Below, piece after piece: positions 1-6,728 of a stretch of 8,278 nt of DNA. The DNA lies in assembly GCA_015487515.1 (NCBI GenBank), contig WFPQ01000224.1, forward strand, positions 1 through 8,278, read 5' to 3'. The stretch comes from Hyphomicrobiales bacterium. Lineage in GTDB: Bacteria > Pseudomonadota > Alphaproteobacteria > Rhizobiales > Devosiaceae. The translations under genes and the position numbers were made by a program. Below the pieces are notes generated by a model. The model made no database searches and was not told the origin of the DNA. It saw only the letters and a program-made list of their open reading frames with translations. Position 1 is the first letter of the stretch; every line of letters begins with the position of its first letter.

Positions 1-1252
1 CATGAAAGCTGACCTGGTCAAATCCATTGCGGGAAATTTTTTCTTCATCAACCCGGTGATCGACGATGAATTTTGCCTGCCCCAGTTTCAGGTCCGGCAA
101 TTCCTCCGCCATGGCCTTTTCCATGTTTTGCGCCGCCCTCTTGCGCAATTCTGACAACCGGCCTGCTGCAGACCTGTAATCCTGCAGGCAGCCTTGCACC
201 TGCCTGCGCATTCCTTCCAGTTCGTCCTGGCCGGACCTGATTGCCTGCAGGTCTTCCCGGTATTTGTCCAAGACCCCTCCCAGGTCATCACAGGCGACCC
301 CATGCTTGCGCGCCATTGCCCTTAGCGCAAACAAACGCTCCTCCGCATTGTTCAGTTCATCGGGATCGAAATCCAGTTCCCGCTTCATTTTCTCCAGCGC
401 TTCTCCCGCCTGTTCCAGGCAAACCAGCGAAGCATCGATCGCTTCCGCCAGGGGAGCAAACAGGCCATCCGGACCATCCTGTCCCCCTTCCTTGCGCTGC
501 AGACGCCGCAACAGGTTGAAAAGGACAGAATCAGGAGCTCCCGGACCGTTCAATATTTCATCGGCATCAGAAATTTCCCCGGCTGCCTTTTCCAGCCCCA
601 TCAGGAACCGCCGCCTTTCGGCCAGTTTTTCCTCTTCTCCCGCCTCCGGGGCCAGTTGCGACAGTTCCTCGACACAAAAGCGGGCGAATTCTTCTTCTTT
701 TTTAGCCTGCTCAACCCTTGCTTCGTGCTGTTCCAGCGCTTCGCGTGCCGCAACCAGTTCCCCATGGCTCCTGGCAGTCATTTCCACCGCCTCCCCATGG
801 CCGCCAAAGGCATCCAGAAGCATGCAGTGTGACCTGTCATCCACCAGGGCCCTTTCGTCATGCTGGCCATGAATTTCCACCAGCAGCCGTCCCACATTCT
901 TTAACAAGCCGGCCGACACCGCCTGATCATTGATCAGGGCTCTTGTCCTGCCATCGGCAAACTGCACCCGGCGCAATATGAGTTCATCCCCGTCCGCAAG
1001 CTGATTCTGCCTTACCAGCCTTCTTGCGGGATGGTCAGGGTCAAGGAAGAACACCGCGCTCACCTGCCCGCTTTCACATCCCCTTCTGACCAGATTCTGA
1101 TCACCCCGCCCCCCCAGGGCCAGAACCAGAGCATCCAGCAATATCGACTTTCCGGCCCCGGTTTCTCCGGTCAGCACGCTTAGTCCTGCCCCAAAATTCA
1201 GGTCAATCCGGTCGATCAGAACAATATTTTGAACATTCAATCCACTCAGCAT
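1..1252 (-). CDS. recN: DNA repair protein RecN, 3' end beyond window
   Basis: RecN is an SMC-like ATPase that acts at DNA double-strand breaks in recombinational repair. The open frame runs from ATG at 1252 without a stop to the window edge, giving 417 residues of a protein that is usually about 550. The start matches the family (MLSGLNVQNIVLIDRIDL). A Walker A motif, GETGAGKS, lies at residues 29-36, and the RecN-typical IHGQHDER is near residues 127-134. Residues from about 165 are rich in Glu, Lys, Arg and Leu, as expected for the coiled-coil arms. The last residues (DQVSFH) are just short of the C-terminal ABC signature and Walker B, which lie outside the window. No good Shine-Dalgarno precedes the ATG. 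An in-frame TTG at 1273 has GGAAG 7 nt upstream and would add seven residues, so the start is not settled. No clear alphaproteobacterial LexA box is visible upstream. It is the last gene of the block, 185 bp after bamD. Confidence 0.95.
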   Translation of the reverse strand, partial: MLSGLNVQNIVLIDRIDLNFGAGLSVLTGETGAGKSILLDALVLALGGRGDQNLVRRGCESGQVSAVFFLDPDHPARRLVRQNQLADGDELILRRVQFADGRTRALINDQAVSAGLLKNVGRLLVEIHGQHDERALVDDRSHCMLLDAFGGHGEAVEMTARSHGELVAAREALEQHEARVEQAKKEEEFARFCVEELSQLAPEAGEEEKLAERRRFLMGLEKAAGEISDADEILNGPGAPDSVLFNLLRRLQRKEGGQDGPDGLFAPLAEAIDASLVCLEQAGEALEKMKRELDFDPDELNNAEERLFALRAMARKHGVACDDLGGVLDKYREDLQAIRSGQDELEGMRRQVQGCLQDYRSAAGRLSELRKRAAQNMEKAMAEELPDLKLGQAKFIVDHRVDEEKISRNGFDQVSFH

Positions 1253-1387
1253 GGCCCAAATGGTATCCCGCAAATCAAAACTTCCAGCTGCAAAACAACC
1301 CTGAACTCACCTGCCCGGGAATCAAGGGCTGAACGCCAGCTCCGTTACGGCAGGCATGCAGTTCAATCAGGCCGGATCCAGCGATGC

Positions 1388-1407
1388 AAAAACTTCCTGC
1401 AAAGGAA
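1388..1407 (-). terminator. Weak candidate terminator after bamD
   Basis: On the minus strand, 30 nt past the bamD stop, a 5-bp stem TTCCT/AGGAA with a TTGC loop is followed by G and five T's. The stem is short and AU-rich, so termination would be partial at best. The rest of the 185-bp bamD-recN gap (1253-1437) shows no gene or clear promoter, so recN may depend partly on read-through from bamD. Confidence 0.3.
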
Positions 1408-1437
1408 TAATGGACATGATCTCAAGACAAATCAAAT

Positions 1438-2310
1438 TCAGGTACGTTTTTCCAGGCGCCGGTTTCCATCTATCTGCGTTCCCTCTACCGCATCGGGAAC
1501 CAGTCCCTGCTGCTGCAACAGGTTGAATGATCGCTCATACCAGGGGCTTGCCGGATAGTTCAGACCAAGAACAGCCGCCGCCGACTGGGCCTCGGACAAC
1601 AGGCCAAGTTTCAGATATCCCTCGGTCAGGCGATACAGCGCCTCCTCGATGTGAGTAGAGGTCTCATATTTCTCGACGACGGTCCTGAAGCGGTTGATGG
1701 CTGCCGTATACTGGCCATTGCCCAGGTAATACCGGCCAACCGACATTTCCTTGGCCGCCAGTTGATCAAAGGCCACCCGCATGTTCTTGCGACTCTCCTC
1801 CACATATTCCGAATCAGGAAAATTCGTCAACAGGACCGTATATGTGTCGATGGTATCCTGGGCCAGTTGCTGATCACGGGTCATGTCCCTTATCTGGGCA
1901 AACAGGGATGTGCCCTTCATGTAGAGAACGTAATCAACTTCCGGTGAGGAAGGATATAGCGCCAGGTAACGATCTGCAGCCAGCACCGCTTCCTCGTAAT
2001 TTCCCATTCTGAAATTGGCAAATACCGTCATCAGCTTGGCCCGCTCCGCATATTCGGAATAGGGATGCTGCCGTTCAAGCTTTTCCAGCGTTGTCAGGGC
2101 CGTTGCAAAATACTGGCGATCCATGTCCGCAAGAGCACTTTCATAAAGTTCCTGGGGGGGGATGATCTCCTCTTCCTCGATCTTTACCGGCCCAAACAGA
2201 TTGAGCCCGGCACAGGCACCGAGCACCAGGGCAAAGACACTCACCAGAAAAAACTGTACAAACGATCGCACCAGCGTGCCTGTTCCTTGGGTACTTGCCT
2301 GCTCGATCAC
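1438..2310 (-). CDS. bamD: Outer membrane assembly lipoprotein BamD (ComL/YfiO family)
   Basis: BamD is the essential lipoprotein partner of BamA in the BAM complex, which inserts beta-barrel proteins into the outer membrane from the periplasmic side. The 290-residue product has a hydrophobic signal segment (FVQFFLVSVFALVLGAC) ending in a lipobox, LGAC, with the lipidated Cys at residue 33. After an acidic stretch (EEEEIIPPQELYESAL) come helical TPR-like repeats, with family-typical stretches such as YFATALTTLEKLERQHPYSEYAERAKLM and FPDSEYVEESRKNMR. The annotated start is a GTG at 2310, fixed on its upstream side by an in-frame TGA two codons earlier; AAGGA lies 11 nt upstream. A second GTG at 2271 (residue 14) would give a 19-residue signal peptide before the Cys, a more usual length, so either start is possible. 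Length and neighbours (lpxC before, recN after) match the alphaproteobacterial arrangement. Confidence 0.95.
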   Translation of the reverse strand: MIEQASTQGTGTLVRSFVQFFLVSVFALVLGACAGLNLFGPVKIEEEEIIPPQELYESALADMDRQYFATALTTLEKLERQHPYSEYAERAKLMTVFANFRMGNYEEAVLAADRYLALYPSSPEVDYVLYMKGTSLFAQIRDMTRDQQLAQDTIDTYTVLLTNFPDSEYVEESRKNMRVAFDQLAAKEMSVGRYYLGNGQYTAAINRFRTVVEKYETSTHIEEALYRLTEGYLKLGLLSEAQSAAAVLGLNYPASPWYERSFNLLQQQGLVPDAVEGTQIDGNRRLEKRT

Positions 2311-2391
2311 GATTCATACAATCCTTTTTTGCTAAGTTGCGCCTTGCCTTCTGATATCAGCCCGATCAAATAATATCCAGCAAGACTGGCC

Positions 2392-2419
2392 TATATATCA
2401 AATGGTTCGAAACTGTGAC
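2392..2419 (-). promoter_or_regulatory. Possible bamD promoter (sigma-70-like)
   Basis: The 110 bp between the lpxC terminator and the bamD start is clearly AT-rich. It holds GTCACA, 16 nt, then TATATA on the minus strand, each matching four of six consensus positions. Another -10-like hexamer, TATTAT, lies about 25 nt downstream but has no well-placed -35. A promoter somewhere here is expected because a terminator precedes it. The exact boxes are a guess. Confidence 0.25.
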
Positions 2420-2420
2420 G

Positions 2421-2444
2421 AAAAAAGACAGGCCCCGCCCCGTC
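2421..2444 (-). terminator. Rho-independent terminator of lpxC
   Basis: Five bases after the lpxC stop, the minus strand reads GACGGG, a GCGGGG loop and CCTGTC (six pairs, one of them G-U), followed directly by six T's. The position, GC-rich stem and T run fit an intrinsic terminator that separates lpxC from bamD. Confidence 0.65.
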
Positions 2445-2449
2445 CGTCC

Positions 2450-3406
2450 TCAACCCACGGAACGCAAATATGGAGCAACCTCCACTTTTTCCGGAAGATC
2501 ATCAAGGGCATTGAAGGAAACCGGAAGATTGTCAGCGGAAACGATTTCATAATTTGCCTCATTTGCAAACAGGCTCTTCAACACGAGTGCATTGAGTGCA
2601 TGTCCCCCCTTGTAGGAGTGGAAGCGCCCGAAAAAAGGCATGCCACCAAGGGCAAGGTCACCAATGGCATCAAGCAGCTTGTGGCGAACGAACTCGTCCT
2701 GAAAACGCAGCCCTTCCGAATTCAGTATCCTGTCTTCTTCCAGCGCGATCGAATTTTCCATGGATGAGCCAAGGGCATATCCGGCCTGCCGCAGCACATG
2801 GGCATCCTTCATGAACCCGAAGGTGCGCGCCGAACTCACATCATCCACATAACGGCGCGGAGTCCATTCAAAGATCATTCGCTGCCGCCCGATCACCTCA
2901 TTGTCAAAATCTATTTCAATATCCAGGGAACGGCCGTTATATGGTTCAAGGGCAGCAAAGGAATCATTGTTTCTGACCGTCACCGTTCGCAGGATCTTGA
3001 TGTATTTGCGCATTGCCGGCTGCACCTGCAACCCCTGTTTCAGGATGGCCTGCACGAACGGAGAAGCGCTTCCGTCCATTATCGGGCATTCCTCCCCGTT
3101 AAGGGTAATTAGGGCATTGTCCACCCCGATGCCGCTGAGGGCCGAAATCACGTGTTCTATCGTTGCAACGCTGACCGATTCCCCAAGATCGATAGTGGTG
3201 CAAAGGGTGGTTCTGGATACCCGCGAAAACTCCACAGGAACCGGACCTGCAACCTGTCCGTCATCCATGATCCTGGCTATGCGAAATCCGCTGTTGGCAG
3301 GGGCCGGCTCTATTCTTAACGTTACCGGACTGGCGGAATGGACACCAATACCATCAAAACGCACGGCCTTTTTCAAGGTGCACTGCCGTGCAGAAATCTT
3401 ATACAT
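2450..3406 (-). CDS. lpxC: UDP-3-O-acyl-N-acetylglucosamine deacetylase LpxC
   Basis: LpxC is the cytoplasmic zinc enzyme that removes the acetyl group from UDP-3-O-acyl-GlcNAc, the committed step of lipid A synthesis. The 318-residue product is close to the usual length of 300-320. All main catalytic parts are visible: TIEHVISAL with the general base Glu84 and zinc ligand His85; HKLLDAIGDL with zinc ligands His242 and Asp246 and Lys243; and the C-terminal catalytic His269 in KGGHALN. The N-terminal half has the DGIGVHS and DGSASPF motifs. I chose ATG 3406 (MYKISARQ) because GAGGT stands 7 nt upstream. An ATG two codons earlier is only 1 nt from that GAGGT, and the longer frame to 3451 would run into the ftsZ terminator. 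The gene is flanked by terminators on both sides, so it looks monocistronic. Confidence 0.97.
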   Translation of the reverse strand: MYKISARQCTLKKAVRFDGIGVHSASPVTLRIEPAPANSGFRIARIMDDGQVAGPVPVEFSRVSRTTLCTTIDLGESVSVATIEHVISALSGIGVDNALITLNGEECPIMDGSASPFVQAILKQGLQVQPAMRKYIKILRTVTVRNNDSFAALEPYNGRSLDIEIDFDNEVIGRQRMIFEWTPRRYVDDVSSARTFGFMKDAHVLRQAGYALGSSMENSIALEEDRILNSEGLRFQDEFVRHKLLDAIGDLALGGMPFFGRFHSYKGGHALNALVLKSLFANEANYEIVSADNLPVSFNALDDLPEKVEVAPYLRSVG

Positions 3407-3449
3407 AACCATTACCTCAGTCCCAACCACGCCAAAGTACGTTGTAAAC

Positions 3450-3480
3450 AAAAAAAAACTGGTGCGAAACCCCGCACCAG
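3450..3480 (-). terminator. Strong rho-independent terminator after ftsZ
   Basis: The minus strand has a perfect 8-bp stem, CTGGTGCG/CGCACCAG, with a 6-nt GGGTTT loop, followed directly by nine T's. It begins 25 nt past the ftsZ stop. This is a textbook intrinsic terminator and marks the likely end of the ddl-ftsQ-ftsA-ftsZ transcript. Confidence 0.92.
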
Positions 3481-3505
3481 CCTTTCTTTTGGCCTTTTTC
3501 CGTTT

Positions 3506-5143
3506 TTAACCGTGTTTTCGCAAAAACGCCGGTATTTCGATTTGCCCCGGGGACTTGCCAGCCCTGCGGGTCTCGCGCCCGGACGCATCCAGGGAACCCG
3601 CGGCCCCCATGTCCGTCCGGCTGGGCCGCTGCCTGGAAGATGGCGCCTCAATGGCCTGCCTTGCATCCGCATCATCGGTCCCGCTCTTCATTTCGTTCCG
3701 GGCCCGCTCCTTTTCCGAAAGGCTCAACCCCACATTCGAGGCGAGGCGCTTCAGCAGAGCCCTTGGTGCATTCATTGATCCCGAGCCTGATTCTTCCACC
3801 CGGGAATCGGCAATTATCTTTTGAGCCACCACCGGCATTTCATCGGTACGCGGTATGCGGGTACGCCCTTCGGGACGCTGAGGATCCTTTGGAACATAAG
3901 CACTTGGAACCGGACTTTCCTTTTTCACGGCTTCCGTATCCATGGTTTCCCGGCTCGCATTTTCAGGAACATAGGGTTCCACCACCACGTCACCGCCTTC
4001 GTCCTTCCTGTCCGAACCAAGTGCTCTCTCCAGCACCGCATCGGCCATTTCGGTTTCCAGTTGCATGCCCACTTCCCGTTTCCTGTCTTCAGGCTGTTCC
4101 TGGGCAGTGCCGGAACGGTTTACCCTTATGGCGGCCCTTTCGGGATTGGGCTTGACCGGATCCATGGCCTGCACCATGGCCGCCTCGGTTCCCGTTGCCA
4201 CCACCGAAACCCTGATATTGCCTTCCATGCTGTCATCAAAGGTTGCCCCGAACACGATATTGGCCTCGGCCCCCACCTCTTCGCGAACCCGGCTGGCAGC
4301 CTCGTCTATCTCGTAAAGGGTTATGTCACGGCCACTGGTTATCGAAATCAGCAGGCCCCGGGCCCCCTGTATGGAAACATCATCGAGCAGGGGGTTGGAA
4401 ATGGCTGCTTCCGCCGCCACCCGCGCCCTGTCTTCTCCGCTGGCATCGCCGGTTCCCATCATTGCCTTGCCCATGCCCCGCATGACCGAACGCACATCGG
4501 CAAAATCAAGATTTATCATGCCTTCCTTGACCATGAGGTCTGTAATGCAGGCCACCCCGGAATAAAGCACCTCGTCAGCCATGCCGAACGCATCGGAAAA
4601 GGTGGTTTTCTCGTTTGCCACCCTGAACAGGTTCTGGTTCGGAATGACCAGCAGCGTATCCACGTAACGGTGCAATTCATCGATGCCGTCCTCGGCCAGG
4701 TTCATGCGCCGCTGCCCCTCGAACTGAAAGGGTTTTGTAACCACCCCGACCGTCAGTATTCCCTGCTCGCGGGCCGCCCTGGCCACCACGGGAGCAGCCC
4801 CGGTTCCGGTGCCTCCGCCCATTCCGGCAGTTATGAACGCCATGTGGGAACCGCTCAGGTGATCATTTATCTCGTCCAGGCTTTCTTCGGCCGCAGCCTT
4901 TCCCACGTCCGGATGCGAGCCGGCCCCCAGCCCTTCGGTAACGGCCACGCCCAGTTGAATGACCCGGTCTGCCCTGGAAAGGGCCAATGCCTGAGCATCG
5001 GTATTGGCGACCACGAAATCCACCCCGTCAAGGCCGGATTCAATCATGTTGTTAACGGCATTGCCCCCTGCGCCCCCCACACCGAACACGGTAATGCGGG
5101 GTTTTAGTTCTTGAATGTCGGGAATCGTTAAATTGATGCTCAT
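3506..5143 (-). CDS. ftsZ: Cell division GTPase FtsZ
   Basis: FtsZ is the tubulin-like GTPase that forms the Z-ring at mid-cell. The 545-residue product begins [21 protein letters not shown], as alphaproteobacterial FtsZ proteins do. The nucleotide loop [13 protein letters not shown] is at 21-33, the tubulin signature GGGTGTG at 109-115, and the T7 loop NLDFADV at 211-217 with the hydrolysis-related Asp213 and Asp216. The globular domain ends near residue 320. A long polar, charged linker (about 325-530) follows, then the conserved C-terminal peptide [11 protein letters not shown] (533-543), which in the family binds FtsA and other partners. At 545 residues it is longer than E. coli FtsZ (383) but normal for this class. 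I chose ATG 5143 because GAGG lies 6 nt upstream and the N-terminus fits the family; the frame is open to 5185, but those 14 extra residues do not. That GAGG is in the arm of a hairpin. A strong terminator follows the gene. Confidence 0.98.
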   Translation of the reverse strand: MSINLTIPDIQELKPRITVFGVGGAGGNAVNNMIESGLDGVDFVVANTDAQALALSRADRVIQLGVAVTEGLGAGSHPDVGKAAAEESLDEINDHLSGSHMAFITAGMGGGTGTGAAPVVARAAREQGILTVGVVTKPFQFEGQRRMNLAEDGIDELHRYVDTLLVIPNQNLFRVANEKTTFSDAFGMADEVLYSGVACITDLMVKEGMINLDFADVRSVMRGMGKAMMGTGDASGEDRARVAAEAAISNPLLDDVSIQGARGLLISITSGRDITLYEIDEAASRVREEVGAEANIVFGATFDDSMEGNIRVSVVATGTEAAMVQAMDPVKPNPERAAIRVNRSGTAQEQPEDRKREVGMQLETEMADAVLERALGSDRKDEGGDVVVEPYVPENASRETMDTEAVKKESPVPSAYVPKDPQRPEGRTRIPRTDEMPVVAQKIIADSRVEESGSGSMNAPRALLKRLASNVGLSLSEKERARNEMKSGTDDADARQAIEAPSSRQRPSRTDMGAAGSLDASGRETRRAGKSPGQIEIPAFLRKHG

Positions 5144-5147
5144 TTCA

Positions 5148-5170
5148 GGCCTCATTTGGAATTTGAGGCC
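5148..5170 (-). promoter_or_regulatory. Leader hairpin covering the ftsZ ribosome binding site
   Basis: On the minus strand a perfect 7-bp inverted repeat, GGCCTCA/TGAGGCC, encloses a 9-nt loop (AATTCCAAA) just before ftsZ. The downstream arm contains GAGG (5150-5153), the only good Shine-Dalgarno for ATG 5143. If the hairpin folds in the mRNA it would hide the ribosome binding site and limit ftsZ translation. The repeat is directly visible; the regulatory role is inferred. Confidence 0.5.
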
Positions 5171-5188
5171 GAATTTACCCGCCAAATC

Positions 5189-5204
5189 GTTAATTGCTCC
5201 CTAA
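5189..5204 (-). promoter_or_regulatory. CtrA-like box upstream of ftsZ
   Basis: The minus strand reads TTAG, seven bases (GGAGCAA), then TTAAC. The alphaproteobacterial CtrA consensus is TTAA-N7-TTAA(C), so one base of the first half differs. It lies 46-61 nt before the ftsZ start in an AT-rich gap. CtrA is known to repress ftsZ in Caulobacter crescentus, which makes this placement meaningful. No protein evidence for CtrA is present in the window. Confidence 0.4.
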
Positions 5205-5214
5205 CATTTATCCG

Positions 5215-5227
5215 ATTTGCGGCAAAT
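5215..5227. repeat. Small palindrome ATTTGC-N-GCAAAT
   Basis: A perfect 6-bp inverted repeat with a single central base lies just upstream (in the ftsZ sense) of the CtrA-like box. Directly beside it, at 5231-5244, the 7-mer ATGCAAA occurs twice in tandem on the plus strand. Such an arrangement can be a protein-binding site. In an AT-rich stretch it could also be chance. Confidence 0.35.
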
Positions 5228-5288
5228 TTTATGCAAAATGCAAAAATCAAAAGCCATGAATACCGGTTGTTAAGCATGATTTTTGCCC

Positions 5289-5306
5289 CCGGCACCTGCT
5301 TGCCGG
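5289..5306. repeat. GC-rich hairpin between ftsA and ftsZ
   Basis: CCGGCA, six bases, TGCCGG forms a perfect 6-bp stem about 50 nt after the ftsA stop. On the minus strand it is followed by GGGGCAAAAATC, with no T run, so it is not a normal terminator for ftsA. It might stabilise or mark a processing point in the ftsA-ftsZ transcript. Its function is unknown. Confidence 0.35.
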
Positions 5307-5354
5307 CACAATATTTTATCACCCGAGCAAGGAAGAAATGACCGGTTTCCCGGA

Positions 5355-6668
5355 TCAGGCGGTAAGGCCGCTTACGAGCCAGTTGGAAACCCTGGAAAAA
5401 TAACCGTCCCTGCCGGTAAATCTGCCGCCGCGGCCCGGATCCACATATTCCTGATGGCACACCTGGGGATATACCAGCATTCCCACGACGCTCGAAAATA
5501 TGGGTCCTCGCGCCTGTTCCGGCAAGCCGGCAACCCCGAGCGGGCGGCCGACGCGGACATTGCGCACCAGTATGCGACGGGCCATTTCCGGCAGCCCGGT
5601 CAGTTCGCTTGCCCCCCCGGTCATTACCACCCGCCGCCCGCAGACATCCATCATTCCCGTGGCCTGCATGCGTTCGGCGATCGCGGTCAGTATTTCCTCT
5701 ACCCGGGGCCTTATTATGCGCGTCAGCGTGGAACGGGTAATCTGGCTGGGAACCGCATCCAGGCCGATCTCGTTCACCTGTATCAGGTCCCGCTCGTCAC
5801 TCTGACCGGGAAGAACCGAACCATAATAGGTCTTTAATCTTTCGGCCGTCTCCACGCTGACCGAAAGCTGACGGGCAATATCGATTGTAAGGTGATGACC
5901 GCCAATGGCAATGGCATCACAATAGACCAGCCTGTCATCCTTGAACACGGAAACCGTGGTGGTGGCCCCGCCAAAATCGACCACCCCTACCCCGAGCTTG
6001 GCTTCATCATCAACCAGGCTGGCCAGCCCGCTGGCATAGGGAGTTGCAATCAGGGCCTCTATCTGCAGGTGGCAACGGTTCAGCACCAGTTCGATATTGC
6101 GCATCGCCAGGGTTTCTGCCGATATGACCGCCACGTCGACACCAAACTGTTCACCGACCATTCCCAAAGGATCGCTTATGCCCTTTTGCCCATCAAGGGA
6201 AAACCCGATGGGCAACGCATGAATGACGGAACGCCCGTTACGCACCGAACGCTCGTTGACCGCGCTCAGAACCCGCGAAATATCCCCCCGCTCCACCTCG
6301 GTACCGTCAAGGGAAACCGAAGCGCTGAATGTCTCCGAACCCAGCCGTCCCGCACTGACATTTACTATGACCGTCTCCACGGTAAGCCCCGCCATGCGCT
6401 CGGCCGTGCCCACCACCGTTCTTATTGCCTGTTCTGCCTTGGCAAGATCGCTGACCACCCCGCTCTTGATGCCGGCCGAAGGTCCGTAACCAAACCCTAT
6501 TACCTCCACCACGTGACTGCGGTCCTTTAATGCCTTGCCCTCGGCCCTGGGCACCAGCCGGGCCACCACGCAACAGATTTTTGTCGATCCGATATCAAGA
6601 ACGGCAACAAGGCTTGATTTTCCGGGCTGAACCGGGCGAAGCCGGGTGGTAAAGGAATCAGTGATCAT
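5355..6668 (-). CDS. ftsA: Cell division protein FtsA
   Basis: FtsA is the actin-like ATPase that anchors FtsZ to the inner membrane and helps recruit the divisome. The 437-residue product shows the actin-fold parts in order: the phosphate-1 loop LDIGSTKI (24-31); domain 1C, with VNVSAGRLGSETF and the region up to VISAETLAMRNIE; the phosphate-2 motif VVDFGGATTT (around 229-238); and the adenosine motif VVMTGGASELTGLPE. The C-terminal GYFSRVSNWLVSGLTA looks like the amphipathic membrane-targeting helix. In the phosphate-2 motif the third glycine usual in FtsA is Ala235. I chose ATG 6668 over the adjacent in-frame TTG at 6671. GAGAAG lies 4 nt before the ATG. The gene is 60 nt after ftsQ and 211 nt before ftsZ with no terminator between, so it is probably co-transcribed with both. 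Confidence 0.97.
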   Translation of the reverse strand: MITDSFTTRLRPVQPGKSSLVAVLDIGSTKICCVVARLVPRAEGKALKDRSHVVEVIGFGYGPSAGIKSGVVSDLAKAEQAIRTVVGTAERMAGLTVETVIVNVSAGRLGSETFSASVSLDGTEVERGDISRVLSAVNERSVRNGRSVIHALPIGFSLDGQKGISDPLGMVGEQFGVDVAVISAETLAMRNIELVLNRCHLQIEALIATPYASGLASLVDDEAKLGVGVVDFGGATTTVSVFKDDRLVYCDAIAIGGHHLTIDIARQLSVSVETAERLKTYYGSVLPGQSDERDLIQVNEIGLDAVPSQITRSTLTRIIRPRVEEILTAIAERMQATGMMDVCGRRVVMTGGASELTGLPEMARRILVRNVRVGRPLGVAGLPEQARGPIFSSVVGMLVYPQVCHQEYVDPGRGGRFTGRDGYFSRVSNWLVSGLTA

Positions 6669-6677
6669 CAAACTTCT

Positions 6678-6717
6678 CTAAAAACTCTTTTCAATCATCC
6701 GCATCGGCTAAAAACTC
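6678..6717 (-). repeat. Direct repeat in the ftsQ-ftsA gap
   Basis: The 10-mer GAGTTTTTAG occurs twice on the minus strand (6708-6717 and 6678-6687), exactly 30 bp apart, which is near three helical turns. The copy nearer ftsA runs into its ribosome binding region (TAGAGAAG). It may be a regulator site or a chance duplication. Confidence 0.45.
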
Positions 6718-6728
6718 AACTTTTTACT

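Noticed and set aside
1253..1437. LexA (SOS) box upstream of recN
   Set aside because: The alphaproteobacterial form GTTC-N7-GTTC was sought. GTTC occurs twice in the gap, but neither copy has a second GTTC at the right spacing.
2154..2161. Runs of eight identical bases in bamD (2154-2161) and ddl (8050-8057) as phase-variation tracts
   Set aside because: Both genes are expected to be essential, the frames are intact, and the runs fall on Pro-Pro and Gly-Gly codons. Chance is the simpler explanation.
3098..3115. Second CtrA-like match inside lpxC (TTAA...TTAG on the plus strand)
   Set aside because: The spacer is six rather than seven bases, and it lies within coding sequence.
3821..5107. 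Long open frame of 428 codons on the plus strand opposite ftsZ
   Set aside because: It is a reverse-strand shadow of ftsZ: rich in His, Gly and Pro, with no recognisable domain and fully opposite a certain gene. The other plus-strand frames are the same kind of shadow.
5144..5185. N-terminal extension of FtsZ by 14 residues
   Set aside because: The extension is not seen in the family, and the proper start at 5143 has GAGG 6 nt upstream.
5152..5460. Minus-strand frame of 102 codons across the ftsA-ftsZ gap
   Set aside because: It overlaps the end of ftsA in another frame and runs through the regulatory gap into the ftsZ leader. Its product looks like no known family.
6669..6705. Tiny leader frame (ATG CGG ATG ... 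TAG, eight codons) ending just before the ftsA ribosome binding site
   Set aside because: It has no well-placed Shine-Dalgarno and no regulatory codon pattern; too short to support.
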